Source: Alphaproteobacteria bacterium TMED62 (GTDB lineage Bacteria > Pseudomonadota > Alphaproteobacteria > TMED109). Taken from it: a stretch of 34,953 nucleotides of DNA. This document shows positions 1 to 10,728 of this stretch, piece after piece (position 1 is the first letter of the stretch; the number at the start of each line of letters is the position of its first letter). Location: positions 58,678 to 93,630 of the forward strand of contig NHDP01000027.1 in NCBI GenBank assembly GCA_002170595.1. Reading direction: 5' to 3'. A model generated the notes under the pieces. That model was not told the DNA's origin. It saw only the letters and a program-made list of their open reading frames with translations, and searched no databases. Position numbers and translations under genes: made by a program.

Positions 1-2
1 AC

Positions 3-803
3 CAATATGAAATAAAAGTTATATTTCACTTAGGTGCTATATCTTCAACTACTTTTCCAGATGGAAATAAAATTTGGTATAACAATATTTTTACAAGCAA
101 AAGAATATGGGAGTTATGTTATAAAAAAAAAATTAGATTAATTTATGCATCATCTGCAGCAACTTATGGAAATGGTGATAAAGGGTTTATCGATACACAA
201 GACCTAACATATTTACAATCTCTTAAACCTCTTAATGTTTATGCATGGACTAAGAATGAGGTAGATAAAAGAAATATTTATTATAAAAATATGTTAAAAT
301 TACATCCGCCACAATGGGTTTCTTTAAAGTTTTTTAATGTTTACGGTCCAAATGAAAACCATAAAGAAAATATGATATCTATTGTACTAAAAACTTTTCA
401 GCAAATTAAAAAAAATGAAAGAACTGAATTATTTAAATCTCATAATAATGACTTTAAAGACGGTGAACAAAAAAGAGATTTTATATATGTAAAAGATTGT
501 GTAAAAGTACTGATGTGGTTTTTAGAAAAAAAAGAAGCTTCAGGAATTTTTAACGTTGGTACGGGCATAGCTAGGACATTTAATGACCTTGTTATTAATG
601 TTTATAAAAATATGAATAAAAACATTAATTTACAGTATATAGACATGCCCAAAGAGATTAAGAATCAATATCAATATATTACTAAAGCCAATATGAAAAG
701 TTTGTTACAATCAGGTTATAAAGGTAATTTTTATACTTTAGAAGAGGGTATAAAAGATTATGTAAATAATTATTTAAATAAAAAATATTATGAAATTTCC
801 TAA
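3..803 (+). CDS. hldD: ADP-L-glycero-D-manno-heptose-6-epimerase (5' partial)
   Basis: The frame is open from base 3 (QYEIKVIFHLGAISSTTF...SSAATYG...NVYAWTK...FFNVYGPNE...KRDFIYVKD), matching the extended SDR/HldD pattern. The ORF-track start at 291 is an internal Met. The N-terminus lies outside the window. Confidence 0.85.
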   Translation, partial: QYEIKVIFHLGAISSTTFPDGNKIWYNNIFTSKRIWELCYKKKIRLIYASSAATYGNGDKGFIDTQDLTYLQSLKPLNVYAWTKNEVDKRNIYYKNMLKLHPPQWVSLKFFNVYGPNENHKENMISIVLKTFQQIKKNERTELFKSHNNDFKDGEQKRDFIYVKDCVKVLMWFLEKKEASGIFNVGTGIARTFNDLVINVYKNMNKNINLQYIDMPKEIKNQYQYITKANMKSLLQSGYKGNFYTLEEGIKDYVNNYLNKKYYEIS

Positions 804-1581
804 TATTGATCCTACAGCATTTGAATTGTTCGGCTTTCAAATAAAATGGTATGGCATATCCTATGCTTGTAGTCTCTTATTAGCATTAACTTTGTGTAAA
901 TTTTTATCAAAAAAATATAAAACTTTAGAACAAAAAGTTTTCGATGATATTTTAATTTGGGCTGCATTAGGTATTATTCTTGGTGGAAGGCTAGGATATG
1001 TAATATTCTATAATTTTAATTTTTATTTTAATAATCCAAAGTTGATATTATTAGGTATCAGAGATGGTGGAATGTCTTTTCACGGTGGGATTATTGGAAT
1101 TGTAATAGCATGTCTACTGTTTTCTAAAATAAAAAATATTTCTTTCTTAAAAATTATGGATATAATTGCATGTGCAGCACCAATTGGGCTTTTTTTAGGT
1201 AGAATTGCTAATTTTATTAATTCAGAATTATGGGGTAAAGAAACCAATTTTTTTTTAGGTATAATTTTTCCTAATGCAGGCCCTAATCCCAGACATCCAA
1301 GTCAACTTTATGAAGCTTTTTTAGAAGGAATACTTCTTTTTGTTATAGTTAATCTTTTGTATAAATATAAAAATAGTTTTCCAGGCTTTTCTAGTGGAAT
1401 ATTTTTGATATTTTATGGTCTATTTAGAATTTTTATAGAATTTTTTAGAGAACCAGACAGTCACATAGGCTATATGATAGATCCATATTTAACTACTGGT
1501 ATGATATTGTGTTTTCCTATGGTTGCTTTAGGTATCTTATTAATATTTTTAAATGACAGCAATAGAAAAAATAATAATTAA
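790..1581 (+). CDS. lgt: Phosphatidylglycerol--prolipoprotein diacylglyceryl transferase
   Basis: Polytopic membrane protein with Lgt motifs: IKWYGISYA, GGRLGYVIFYN, DGGMSFHGGIIG, GRIANFINSELWG, RHPSQLYEA. Overlaps the hldD 3' end by 14 nt. Confidence 0.96.
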   Translation: MKFPNIDPTAFELFGFQIKWYGISYACSLLLALTLCKFLSKKYKTLEQKVFDDILIWAALGIILGGRLGYVIFYNFNFYFNNPKLILLGIRDGGMSFHGGIIGIVIACLLFSKIKNISFLKIMDIIACAAPIGLFLGRIANFINSELWGKETNFFLGIIFPNAGPNPRHPSQLYEAFLEGILLFVIVNLLYKYKNSFPGFSSGIFLIFYGLFRIFIEFFREPDSHIGYMIDPYLTTGMILCFPMVALGILLIFLNDSNRKNNN

Positions 1582-2623
1582 AAATATAAAATCTAACGGC
1601 TCTTTATCCCTAGAAGAATATCTGACTATAGTATTATACCATCAAAAATATGGTTATTATTCAAAAAAAAATATTATTGGAAAGTCTGGAGATTTCATTA
1701 CCTCTCCAGAAATCAGTCAAGTGTTTGGAGAATTAATAGCTAGTTGGATAATTTTTAACTCTTCTAACTTCTTTAAAAATAAATTTAATTTTTTAGAACT
1801 AGGACCTGGAAGAGCAGTATTAATTCAAGATATATTAAGAACAATAAAATCCTTAAATAATAAGCTATATAATAATATAGAAAATATTTATTTTTTAGAA
1901 AAATCAATAGAATTTAAAAATTATCAAAAAAATATAAAAAAATCGAAAATTATTTCAGATATTGAAGAAGTTGAACATAAAGAATTTTTTGCATTAGCAA
2001 ATGAATTTTTTGATGCAATACCTGTTAATCAGTATGTTAAAATGGGAAAATTTTGGTATGAAAAAAGAGTATGTTTAAATAAAAAAAATAGACTAAGCTT
2101 TAATTTATCAAATTATCCAACTAAAAAAAATTTACCATTCCCTCTTACTGATAAAGAAGGTTTTGTATTTGAATATTCTACTTATACTCATTTATTGCTA
2201 TCTGATATATTTAAAAGAATAAGTAGTCATGGAGGAGTATTTTTAATAATCGATTATGCTAAAAATAAAAACTTTAATAATAGTACTTTGTCTTGTATAT
2301 ATAAACACACTCATGTGAGCCCTTTTTTTGCCCCGGGGCTTACTGATATTAGTATAAAACCTGATTTTAACTTTATTAAATCTTTGGCATTACAATATAA
2401 CTGTAAAGTTATTGGACCATTAACTCAGAGTTCTTTTTTAACTAAATTAGGTATTGAATTAAGATTTGAGCAATTAATAAAATCAAATCCTACCCTTTCA
2501 TTCTCGTTGCAATCAAGTAAGAAAAGATTGATAAATAAAGAATATATGGGAGAAATTTTTAAAGTACTTATAATTACTAATAAAAAATACAAAGACCTAA
2601 TATTTGATAATGATTATGATTAA
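1553..2623 (+). CDS. Class I SAM-dependent methyltransferase, MidA/NDUFAF7 family (DUF185)
   Basis: YGYYSKKNIIGKSGDFITSPEISQVFGELIA, FLELGPGRAVLIQDILR and ALANEFFDAIPVNQY are typical of the family. Confidence 0.9.
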   Translation: MTAIEKIIIKNIKSNGSLSLEEYLTIVLYHQKYGYYSKKNIIGKSGDFITSPEISQVFGELIASWIIFNSSNFFKNKFNFLELGPGRAVLIQDILRTIKSLNNKLYNNIENIYFLEKSIEFKNYQKNIKKSKIISDIEEVEHKEFFALANEFFDAIPVNQYVKMGKFWYEKRVCLNKKNRLSFNLSNYPTKKNLPFPLTDKEGFVFEYSTYTHLLLSDIFKRISSHGGVFLIIDYAKNKNFNNSTLSCIYKHTHVSPFFAPGLTDISIKPDFNFIKSLALQYNCKVIGPLTQSSFLTKLGIELRFEQLIKSNPTLSFSLQSSKKRLINKEYMGEIFKVLIITNKKYKDLIFDNDYD

Positions 2624-3362
2624 CTACTCTACAGCACCAAATATGAAAAACTTTACTCATGGGTTTTTTAATAGAAAAGGAGGTGTATCCAAAGATATAT
2701 ATAACTCATTAAATTGTGGTAAATCATCAAATGATAGTAAAGAAAATATTATTAAAAATAGAAAGATCGTATCAGAATCATTAAATTTTAATTATGAAAA
2801 ACTATTAATTGCTAATCAGTTTCACAGTAATAAAGTTGAAATTGTTAGAGAATTTAAATCAAGTCTTAAATGCGATGCCATAATTTCTCTTTCAAATAAA
2901 ATAATTTTAGGTGTATTAACTGCTGATTGTTGTCCTATTTTAGTAGCACATAAAAATAGATATATTTCAGCTGTTATTCACTTAGGCTGGAAAGGACTAT
3001 TTAATGGAATATTAGAAAATTTTTGTTATCAAATAAATACTCTAGCTATAAATATTGATGATTTAATTTTTGCTTTAGGGCCTTGTATTGGTTTAGAGAG
3101 TTATGAAGTAGATACTTGCTTTAAGAAAAACTTTATTAAAAAAGATGAAAAATCCAATAAATTTTTTATTAATATTGAGAATAAAATCTTTTTTGATTTG
3201 CGAAACTATACTAAATTAAAGCTAATTAACCTAGGTTTTACTGATATATGGTGTTCTTCTGAAGATACTTATAAAAATAATAATGATTTTTTTAGTTATA
3301 GATTTTCAGTCCATAATAAGTTTAAAGACTATGGTAGAATGTTATCTATTATAAAAAGTTAA
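2604..3362 (+). CDS. pgeF: Peptidoglycan editing factor PgeF / multicopper polyphenol oxidase (laccase) domain protein (YfiH family)
   Basis: HGFFNRKGGVS, LTADCCPILVAH, VIHLGWKGLFNGI, LGPCIGLESYEV. The track start at 2604 is TTG. In-frame ATGs at 2610 and 2616 are equally plausible starts. Confidence 0.9.
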   Translation: MIMIMINYSTAPNMKNFTHGFFNRKGGVSKDIYNSLNCGKSSNDSKENIIKNRKIVSESLNFNYEKLLIANQFHSNKVEIVREFKSSLKCDAIISLSNKIILGVLTADCCPILVAHKNRYISAVIHLGWKGLFNGILENFCYQINTLAINIDDLIFALGPCIGLESYEVDTCFKKNFIKKDEKSNKFFINIENKIFFDLRNYTKLKLINLGFTDIWCSSEDTYKNNNDFFSYRFSVHNKFKDYGRMLSIIKS

Positions 3363-3365
3363 ATT

Positions 3366-3387
3366 ATCTATTTACAGTAGATTTTTT
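3366..3387 (+). terminator. Weak candidate intrinsic terminator after pgeF
   Basis: ATCTA (3366-3370), 7-nt loop, TAGAT (3378-3382), running into T6 (3382-3387). Only 5 A/T-rich base pairs, so marginal. Confidence 0.25.
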
Positions 3388-3425
3388 GATTGTTAAATAT
3401 ATAGACTTAAAATAAATAAAATAAA

Positions 3426-4355
3426 ATGAAATTATTAGCATGTAACAGTAACCTAGTCTTATCTGAAGAAATAGCAGCTACCTTAAATATTCCATTAACT
3501 AAAGCTAGTATTAAAAAATTTTCAGATGAAGAAATTTTTGTTGAAGTCAATGAAAATGTAAGGGGACAAGATGTATATGTAATTCAATCTACCTCTAAAC
3601 CAGCTAACGATAATTTAGTCGAGCTACTTGTATGTATAGATGCACTTAAAAGAGCTTCTGCTAAACAAATAACAGCAGTAATTCCTTATTTTGGTTATGC
3701 TAGACAAGATAGAAAACCCGGTCCTAGAACTCCTATAAGTGCTAAGTTAGTTGCAAATTTAATTACAAAATCAGGAGCTGATAGAGTTCTAACCATAGAT
3801 TTACATGCAGGTCAAATACAAGGATTTTTTGATATACCTGTAGATAACCTTTATGCTGCTCCTATCCTATTAGATGATATAAAAAAAAACTATAATTTAG
3901 ACAACACAGTAATTATTTCTCCTGATGTTGGAGGAGTTGTAAGAGCAAGATATATTGCTAATAGACTAAATATAAGTTTAGCAATAGTTGATAAAAGAAG
4001 AGAAGCTACAAATATATCAGAGGTATTAAATATTATAGGTGACGTAAAAGAAAAAGATTGTATATTAATTGATGATATAGTAGATACTGCTGGTACGTTA
4101 ACTAATGCGGGAGAAGCATTATTAAAAGTTGGTGCAAAAACTGTTTCTGCTTATGTTAGTCATGGTGTTTTATCTGGGCTAGCTCTTGAGAGAATAAAAA
4201 AATCAGCTCTTAAAGAATTAGTTACTACTAATACTATTTATAGTTTGATTAATGATAGCAATAACAAAATAAGAAGATTATCAGTTGCACCACTAATTGC
4301 AGAAGCTTTAAAAAGAATAGACAACCATAGCTCTGTATCAAGTTTGTTTAATTAA
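3426..4355 (+). CDS. prs: Ribose-phosphate pyrophosphokinase
   Basis: [97 protein letters not shown]. Confidence 0.98.
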   Translation: MKLLACNSNLVLSEEIAATLNIPLTKASIKKFSDEEIFVEVNENVRGQDVYVIQSTSKPANDNLVELLVCIDALKRASAKQITAVIPYFGYARQDRKPGPRTPISAKLVANLITKSGADRVLTIDLHAGQIQGFFDIPVDNLYAAPILLDDIKKNYNLDNTVIISPDVGGVVRARYIANRLNISLAIVDKRREATNISEVLNIIGDVKEKDCILIDDIVDTAGTLTNAGEALLKVGAKTVSAYVSHGVLSGLALERIKKSALKELVTTNTIYSLINDSNNKIRRLSVAPLIAEALKRIDNHSSVSSLFN

Positions 4356-4365
4356 GGAGATAGAA

Positions 4366-5043
4366 ATGAGTAGTATAGATATATTAAATGCGTCTTTGAG
4401 AGAAAAAGTTGGAACTAATAGCGCAAAAAAAGTTAGATTTTCTAAAAAAATACCAGCAATTGTATACGGTGATGGTAAAAACCCAGAACCAATTTCTTTA
4501 GATGTCAAAGATCTGAGAATAGAAGTGAATAAATCTTCATTTTTAAATAAAATTTATGATCTATCAATAAATAACAATAAAACTAGAGTAATTGTTCAAG
4601 GAGTGTCTCAAAATCCAGTTACAGATCAACTAGAACACGTTGATTTTCTCAGAGTTAATGATAAAACTAAAGTTACTATTGAAGTTCCAGTTAAATTTAT
4701 AAATGAAATTCTCAGTCCTGGTATAAAGAGAGGAGGAGTATTAAATGTTGTTAGGTACACTATTGAAGTGATATGTCCCGTAAACAAAATTCCTGAAAGC
4801 TTTGAGTTTAATCTTGAAGGACTAGAAATAGGAGATAGTATTCATATTAGTCATACTAAAATTGATGAAGGAGTAGAACCAACTATAAAAGACAGAGACT
4901 TTACTGTCGCTAGCATTTTAGCTCCATCTGCATTAGTATCAGCTGAAACCTCAGAAGATAAAACTGAAGAAGAGGGAGAAGATAAGGATAAAGAAAAAGA
5001 AAATGCTGAAGAAAGTAAATCAGAAGAAGTAAATAAAAAATAA
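4366..5043 (+). CDS. rplY: 50S ribosomal protein L25 (general stress protein Ctc form)
   Basis: L25/TL5/Ctc pattern: IPAIVYGDGKNPEPISLDVKDL, VQGVSQNPVTDQLEHVDFLRV, VPVKFI...SPGIKRGGVLNVVRYTIEV, with an acidic/charged C-terminal tail. SD-like AAGGAG upstream. Confidence 0.95.
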   Translation: MSSIDILNASLREKVGTNSAKKVRFSKKIPAIVYGDGKNPEPISLDVKDLRIEVNKSSFLNKIYDLSINNNKTRVIVQGVSQNPVTDQLEHVDFLRVNDKTKVTIEVPVKFINEILSPGIKRGGVLNVVRYTIEVICPVNKIPESFEFNLEGLEIGDSIHISHTKIDEGVEPTIKDRDFTVASILAPSALVSAETSEDKTEEEGEDKDKEKENAEESKSEEVNKK

Positions 5044-5048
5044 TATAT

Positions 5049-5606
5049 ATGTTTTTATTTGTAGGTTTAGGAAATAAAGGAACTAAATACAAGTATAACA
5101 GGCATAATGTAGGATTTTTACTCATTGACTATTTAGTAAAAGAATATGGTTTTTTAAAAATTAATAATAAGTTCAAGAGTGTTTTGTATAAAGGTAACAT
5201 TCTAGATTATAATGTAATTTTATCTAAACCTGAAACTATGATGAATTTATCTGGTGAAGCAATAATACTAATTAAAAAATTTTATAAAGTTGAACAAAAT
5301 AACATTTTTGTTTTTCATGATGAACTTGATTTAAATTTAGGTAAAATAAAATTTAAATTTGGAGGAAGTTCTGCTGGACATAATGGTATTAAAAATATTG
5401 ATAAGAATGTAGGAAATGAATATTATAGGATTAGAATAGGAATAAACAAAGAAGATAATAAATACAAATCTGATAAATTTGTTCTGTCAGATTTTAAAAG
5501 TATGGAAAAAGTTTTATTGAATAGTAAAATTGAATTAATTAATGATAATATAAAATACATATTTAAAAAAAATATTAGTAAATTTATGAATGAAATTAAT
5601 AAGTAA
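5049..5606 (+). CDS. pth: Peptidyl-tRNA hydrolase
   Basis: FVGLGNKGTKYKYNRHNVGFLLID, KPETMMNLSGEAI, FHDELDLNLGKIKFKFGGSSAGHNGIKNI, YRIRIGI. Confidence 0.97.
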   Translation: MFLFVGLGNKGTKYKYNRHNVGFLLIDYLVKEYGFLKINNKFKSVLYKGNILDYNVILSKPETMMNLSGEAIILIKKFYKVEQNNIFVFHDELDLNLGKIKFKFGGSSAGHNGIKNIDKNVGNEYYRIRIGINKEDNKYKSDKFVLSDFKSMEKVLLNSKIELINDNIKYIFKKNISKFMNEINK

Positions 5607-5608
5607 TA

Positions 5609-6709
5609 ATGGGTTTTAAATGCGGTATTATAGGTTTACCAAATGTCGGTAAATCATCTTTATTCAATGCTTTAGTTGGTTTGCAAAAAGCTGCTTCTGA
5701 AAACTATCCTTTTTGCACAATAGAGCCTAACGTAGGAAAAGTACCAATTCCAGACAATAGACTTTTAAAACTTAGTCAAGTAAATAATTCAAAAATAACT
5801 ATTAATGCACAAATGGAGTTTGTAGATATAGCAGGATTAGTAAAAGGGGCAAGTAAGGGTGAAGGACTGGGCAATAAATTTTTATCTAATATTAGGGAAG
5901 TGGATGCGATTGCTCATGTAGTAAGATGTTTTGAAGATAAAAATGTATCGCATATTCATAATAAGATTGATCCTGAATATGATGTAGAAATTATTGAAAG
6001 CGAGTTACTACTATCAGATATTGAAAAAGCAGAAAATATAATAGGTAAAATTAATAAACTAATTAAATCAGGAAAAAATGAATTTATAGAAGAAAAAAAT
6101 TTATTTGATAGAGTTTTAAACGATTTAAAGTCTTCAGATACTCACAATCTTTATAATTATAGTAAAGAAGAGATTAATACTATTAATAAGAATGGTCTTT
6201 TATCTTTTAAACCTGTAATGTATGTTGCTAACTTAGATGAAAATTCTATAAAATCTGGTAACATTTACAATGAGAAATTAGTTTTACTATCTAAAGAAAA
6301 AAAAATACCTATAGTTAATATTTCTGCGAAAATAGAGGAAGAATTATCTGGTATTAAAAATATAGAGGAAAAAAAAGAGCTTATGAAAAGCATGGATATT
6401 AGTCAAAGTAGTTTAGATCAATTTATTTCATCTGGATTTAAATTGTTAAATTTAGTTACTTTTTTTACATCAGGAGAAAAAGAGACTAAAGCTTGGACAA
6501 TAAAAAAAGAATCATTTGCTCCTGATGCTGCAGGTAAAATACATACCGACTTTAAAAAAGGCTTTATTGCAGCAGATGTAATTAGTACGCATAAGCTTAT
6601 AGAACTTGGCGGAGAAAAAAAAGCTAAGCTATCTGGAAGTATAAGAACAGAAGGTAAAGATTATATAGTTCAAGATGGAGATGTTATACTATTTAAATTT
6701 AATGTTTAG
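5609..6709 (+). CDS. ychF: Redox-regulated ATPase YchF (Obg-like GTPase superfamily)
   Basis: GIIGLPNVGKSSLFNAL (P-loop), FVDIAGLVKGASKGEGLGNKFL, DAIAHVVRCF, and C-terminal TGS region KGFIAADVISTHKLIELGGEKKAKLSGSIRTEGKDYIVQDGDVILFKFNV. Confidence 0.97.
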   Translation: MGFKCGIIGLPNVGKSSLFNALVGLQKAASENYPFCTIEPNVGKVPIPDNRLLKLSQVNNSKITINAQMEFVDIAGLVKGASKGEGLGNKFLSNIREVDAIAHVVRCFEDKNVSHIHNKIDPEYDVEIIESELLLSDIEKAENIIGKINKLIKSGKNEFIEEKNLFDRVLNDLKSSDTHNLYNYSKEEINTINKNGLLSFKPVMYVANLDENSIKSGNIYNEKLVLLSKEKKIPIVNISAKIEEELSGIKNIEEKKELMKSMDISQSSLDQFISSGFKLLNLVTFFTSGEKETKAWTIKKESFAPDAAGKIHTDFKKGFIAADVISTHKLIELGGEKKAKLSGSIRTEGKDYIVQDGDVILFKFNV

Positions 6710-6713
6710 TATT

Positions 6714-7397
6714 ATGATAAAAATAACAAATAAAAAAATAAAATCTGCGGATGATCATATATTACCATATGTCCAATACGAACCAGAAAAAAACTCAATT
6801 ATTAAAAGCATTATATTAGTTTACGAAATTTTTGGACTTACCTCTCATATAAAAAATGTAGCTTTAGCATATGCTAAGAATGGCTTCTTAGTCACCATAC
6901 CTGATATATTTTCAAGATTAGAAAATAATGTCAACCTCCCTTATGATAAAAATGGTTTAACTAAAGGTTTAAATTTAAAAGAAAAACTTGGTTGGGATTT
7001 ACCTGTTATGGACATTGTAGCTTTAGCAGCTTCTTTAAAAATTGATAATAATCTAGCAGTTTTAGGTTATTGCTATGGAGGTTCATTAGCGTGGTTAACA
7101 ATTCAAAAATCATTTATTTTTGATAAAGGAGTATGTTATTATGGTAGTAGCATACCTGATTTTTTACAGTCAAATTTAAATTGTCAAGCAATGTTGCATT
7201 TCGGAAAGAAAGATAAAGGAATACCGAGTTCTGCTATAAAAAAAGTAAAAGAATTTATAAATCATGACAAAAATAAGACTGAATTATATGAATATGAGAA
7301 TGCAGATCACGGTTTTAATTGTAGTGATAGAAAGTCTTATAATAAAATAGCTGCAGAAAATGCTTTTGAAAAAACTTTAAATTTTTTAAAAAATTGA
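6714..7397 (+). CDS. Dienelactone hydrolase family protein
   Basis: Alpha/beta hydrolase with Cys nucleophile elbow GYCYGG and C-terminal ADHGF. The track ORF starts at 6675 inside ychF; the ATG at 6714 (MIKITNKKIK) is the more likely start. Confidence 0.88.
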   Translation: MIKITNKKIKSADDHILPYVQYEPEKNSIIKSIILVYEIFGLTSHIKNVALAYAKNGFLVTIPDIFSRLENNVNLPYDKNGLTKGLNLKEKLGWDLPVMDIVALAASLKIDNNLAVLGYCYGGSLAWLTIQKSFIFDKGVCYYGSSIPDFLQSNLNCQAMLHFGKKDKGIPSSAIKKVKEFINHDKNKTELYEYENADHGFNCSDRKSYNKIAAENAFEKTLNFLKN

Positions 7398-7398
7398 A

Positions 7399-7872
7399 AT
7401 GAAAATTGTACAAAAATTTTTGCTAATAATTTATATTAATTTTTTAACACTTAATACTTACGCTATTGAGCCTCCAGAAGATTTGATTATTAATGTACTA
7501 ATATCTAGTGATAAAATAGAAGGCTATAAAACAAAAAGTTTAGACCTAATTGATGTTAAATATTCTGGGTGGATTTTTAATAGTGACATTTTAACTACCA
7601 ATCATTGTAATGCTAAAGGAGAAATGTTTGATAGTAATATAGAAGAAAAGTTTAATCATACAGAACCATTTCAATTTGTATTAGGAAAAGGCATAGTTAT
7701 AGAGGGATGGGACATAGGTCTTCAAAATATGAAAGTTAATGAAATAAGGTGTCTTGTTATTCCACCTCACCTTGCTTACGACAATCGCAGGATAGGAAAT
7801 ATAATAAAACCTAATTCAACTTTAATATTTGAAGTTAAATTAGTAAAAATTTTAAAAATACAAGAACAATAG
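7399..7872 (+). CDS. FKBP-type peptidyl-prolyl cis-trans isomerase, probably exported
   Basis: N-terminal signal-like hydrophobic segment, then the FKBP core: KGEMFDSN...FQFVLGKGIVIEGWDIGLQNMKVNEIRCLVIPPHLAYDNR...IIKPNSTLIFEVKLVKI. Confidence 0.9.
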   Translation: MKIVQKFLLIIYINFLTLNTYAIEPPEDLIINVLISSDKIEGYKTKSLDLIDVKYSGWIFNSDILTTNHCNAKGEMFDSNIEEKFNHTEPFQFVLGKGIVIEGWDIGLQNMKVNEIRCLVIPPHLAYDNRRIGNIIKPNSTLIFEVKLVKILKIQEQ

Positions 7873-7883
7873 GAATTATAAAA

Positions 7884-8756
7884 ATGAAACCAATTTTAGG
7901 ATTTATAGGAGGTAGTGGATTATATGCTTTGGATGGATTAAAAAATACAAAGTTGATAAATATAAGCACTCCTTTTGGACCTACTTCTTCTAAACTTCAT
8001 GTTTCTAAATATAAAAAATTAAAAATAGTATTTTTACCAAGACATGGTTTAAATCATACTATTCCCCCTCATAAAATAAATTATAAGGCCAATATTTATG
8101 CACTTAAAAAATATGGCGTTACTGATATTGTATCTGTTTCCGCAGTGGGTAGTCTTAAAAAACTTCATAAACCAGGAGATTTTATACTACCTGATCAATT
8201 TATAGATAGAACCTTTAATAGAGCTACCACTTTCTTTGATGAAGGTTGTGTAGCACATGTGTCTCTTGCAAAACCAACTTCAGTAAAGTTATCTAAGTTA
8301 ATTTTGAAATCAAAGCCAAAAAATATGAAAATTAAAGTTAAGGGTACTTATGTAGCTATTGAGGGACCTCAATTTTCTACTTATGCCGAGTCTATGCTAT
8401 ATAAAAATTGGAATTGTGATATAATTGGAATGACTAATATGCCAGAAGTGAGGCTAGCTAGGGAAGCTGAAATGGGTTATATAAGTATAGCTATGGTTAC
8501 TGATTATGACTGCTGGCACAAGAATCACGATGCTGTAACCGTTGATCAAGTATTAAGCATAATGCATAAAAATACGAATAATGTTAAAAAACTAATAGTA
8601 TCGCTATTAGAAAATGTAGAAAAAGTTAAAAAATGGAACTGGGATGACAAAATATATACTAGTTTAGATGAGGCAATTTTAACTCAAAGAAAAGCTATTA
8701 ATAAAAAAACATTAAAAATGTTAGAACCTATTTTAAAAAGAAGATTTTCTCTTTAG
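7884..8756 (+). CDS. mtnP: S-methyl-5'-thioadenosine phosphorylase
   Basis: GFIGGSGLYALDGL, STPFGPTSSKL, FLPRHGLNHTIPPHKINYKANIYALKKYGV, SAVGSLK, VAIEGPQFSTYAES, DIIGMTNMPEVRLAREAEM. Confidence 0.96.
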   Translation: MKPILGFIGGSGLYALDGLKNTKLINISTPFGPTSSKLHVSKYKKLKIVFLPRHGLNHTIPPHKINYKANIYALKKYGVTDIVSVSAVGSLKKLHKPGDFILPDQFIDRTFNRATTFFDEGCVAHVSLAKPTSVKLSKLILKSKPKNMKIKVKGTYVAIEGPQFSTYAESMLYKNWNCDIIGMTNMPEVRLAREAEMGYISIAMVTDYDCWHKNHDAVTVDQVLSIMHKNTNNVKKLIVSLLENVEKVKKWNWDDKIYTSLDEAILTQRKAINKKTLKMLEPILKRRFSL

Positions 8757-9505
8757 GTTTTCAACTCACTCCATATTTTTCTATAAGATATATAAAATAA
8801 AATAGTCATTACAAGTAAGAAAAAAATTACTTTTATTCCTGCTGCCCTTCTATTTTCAAGATCTGGCATAGATGTCCAAGTTAAAAAGGTAACTAAATCA
8901 TTTACCTCCTGCTCTAGGGTAGCTTTTGTACCATCTGAAAACTCAACATCATCTCCATACAAAGGCTGTGGCATAGCTATTACATTTCCTGCCATATATT
9001 TATTGTAATACCCTTCTCCCACATCGAAACCGCTTGGTGGCTCATTATAACCTAGAAGAAGAGATCTTACATAATTAGCACCATCTTTTCTAGCTTTTAC
9101 CATTAAACTTAAGTCAGGAGGATATGCTCCATTATTAGCAGTTTTAGCTTCATTTAAATTCTTGTAAGGTTCTACGAAATAATCAGAATAGATGGCTTTT
9201 CTTTTTAATATTTCTCCTTCTTCATTAGGTAAATCATCAATTTGAAACTGTGCTGCTATACTATTAACTTGATCCTTGTTATAGCCTAATTCTTCTAAAC
9301 TTCTGTACGCTACATGTTTTAAGCCATGACAGCTTGCACAAACTTCTATAAATACCTGCAGTCCTCTTTGCGCACTATTTTTATTAATTTTACCTAAAGG
9401 CTTACTAAAACTAAAATTATACTGTTCTGGTTTTAATGCTTCTTCTGCACTAAAAAGATTTAATGTATAAGAAAATAATAAAAAAATTATTATAAAATTT
9501 TTCAT
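8753..9505 (-). CDS. petC: Cytochrome c1, bc1 complex
   Basis: Signal peptide, CASCHGLKHVAYR heme c motif (CxxCH), NNGAYPPDLSLMVKAR, YYNKYMAGNVIAMPQPL, single C-terminal TM helix. Downstream of petB on the minus strand. Confidence 0.96.
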   Translation of the reverse strand: MKNFIIIFLLFSYTLNLFSAEEALKPEQYNFSFSKPLGKINKNSAQRGLQVFIEVCASCHGLKHVAYRSLEELGYNKDQVNSIAAQFQIDDLPNEEGEILKRKAIYSDYFVEPYKNLNEAKTANNGAYPPDLSLMVKARKDGANYVRSLLLGYNEPPSGFDVGEGYYNKYMAGNVIAMPQPLYGDDVEFSDGTKATLEQEVNDLVTFLTWTSMPDLENRRAAGIKVIFFLLVMTILFYISYRKIWSELKT

Positions 9506-9509
9506 ATAT

Positions 9510-10724
9510 TTATTCTGCTAAAACTGGCTTTCCAATACTTTCAGGTAAAGGCCTATTTTTTTCAAATTTACCAAGCAATGGTAATAGTATTAAGAAATGA
9601 ACGAAATAATACAATGTTGCAAGCCTACTGATAATTATATAAATACCTTCTGCTGGTTTACTACCTACCCACCCTAAAATTAAAGCGTCTAATACAAAAA
9701 TCCAAAATAATTTTTTATAAATTGGTCTAAAAGTAGCAGATCTTACTTTACTAGTATCCAACCAAGGCAGCAAGAAAAGCACAAATATAGCACTGAACAT
9801 AGCTATTACTCCACCTAACTTGTCTGGTATGGCTCTCAAAATGGCATAAAAAGGCAAAAAATACCATTCAGGAACTATATGTGCAGGTGTTTTAAGTGGA
9901 TCAGCTGGAACATAATTATCAGGATGACCTAAATAATCAGGTGCGAAGAAAACTACTGTAAAAAATATAGTAAGAACAAAACTTAAACCAAAAAGATCTT
10001 TAATTGTATAAAAAGGGTGAAAAGGAATGGTATCTTGAGGTCCTTTTTTATCAATACCTAAAGGGTTATTTGAACCATGCGTATGCAAAGCAACAATATG
10101 TAAAATTACTACACCCACAATTAAAAATGGTAATAAGAAATGTAAAGTATAAAACCTACTAAGTGTTGGGTTATCAACTGAATAACCTCCCCACAACCAT
10201 TGAGTAATACTCTCACCTATAAAAGGAATAGCAGAAAATAAATTTGTTATAACTGTTGCTCCCCAAAAAGACATTTGTCCCCATGGCAAAACATACCCCA
10301 TAAAAGCAGTTGCCATCATCAATAATAAAATTAAAATACCCAACCACCATAAAAGTTCTCTGGGTGCTTTGTAAGAACCATAATAAAGGCCTCTAAAAAT
10401 ATGTATGTAGACTACAATAAAAAAAAATGACGCTCCGTTCATATGAATATATCTTATTAACCATCCATGATTAACATTTCTCATAATATGTTCAATTGAA
10501 TCAAATGCATGATCTACGTGAGCTGTATAATGCATTGATAATATTATACCAGTAATAATTTGAACTAAAAGAAAAAAACCAGCAAGTGAACCAAAGTTCC
10601 ACCAATAATTTAAGTTTTTAGGAGTGGGATAATCAACAGCAGAGTGTTTTAAAAAAGAGACAATTGGTAGTCTATAATCTATCCAATCAATAACTCCTTT
10701 ATTCTTTTTGTTTAAATTTGCCAT
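9510..10724 (-). CDS. petB: Cytochrome b, bc1 complex
   Basis: [89 protein letters not shown]. Confidence 0.98.
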   Translation of the reverse strand: MANLNKKNKGVIDWIDYRLPIVSFLKHSAVDYPTPKNLNYWWNFGSLAGFFLLVQIITGIILSMHYTAHVDHAFDSIEHIMRNVNHGWLIRYIHMNGASFFFIVVYIHIFRGLYYGSYKAPRELLWWLGILILLLMMATAFMGYVLPWGQMSFWGATVITNLFSAIPFIGESITQWLWGGYSVDNPTLSRFYTLHFLLPFLIVGVVILHIVALHTHGSNNPLGIDKKGPQDTIPFHPFYTIKDLFGLSFVLTIFFTVVFFAPDYLGHPDNYVPADPLKTPAHIVPEWYFLPFYAILRAIPDKLGGVIAMFSAIFVLFLLPWLDTSKVRSATFRPIYKKLFWIFVLDALILGWVGSKPAEGIYIIISRLATLYYFVHFLILLPLLGKFEKNRPLPESIGKPVLAE

Positions 10725-10728
10725 TCAA

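Noticed and set aside
4910-5125. 71-aa minus-strand ORF across the rplY/pth junction
   Set aside because: Antisense to two well-supported genes. Its Leu/Tyr/Phe-rich sequence is the mirror of the Lys/Glu-rich L25 tail.
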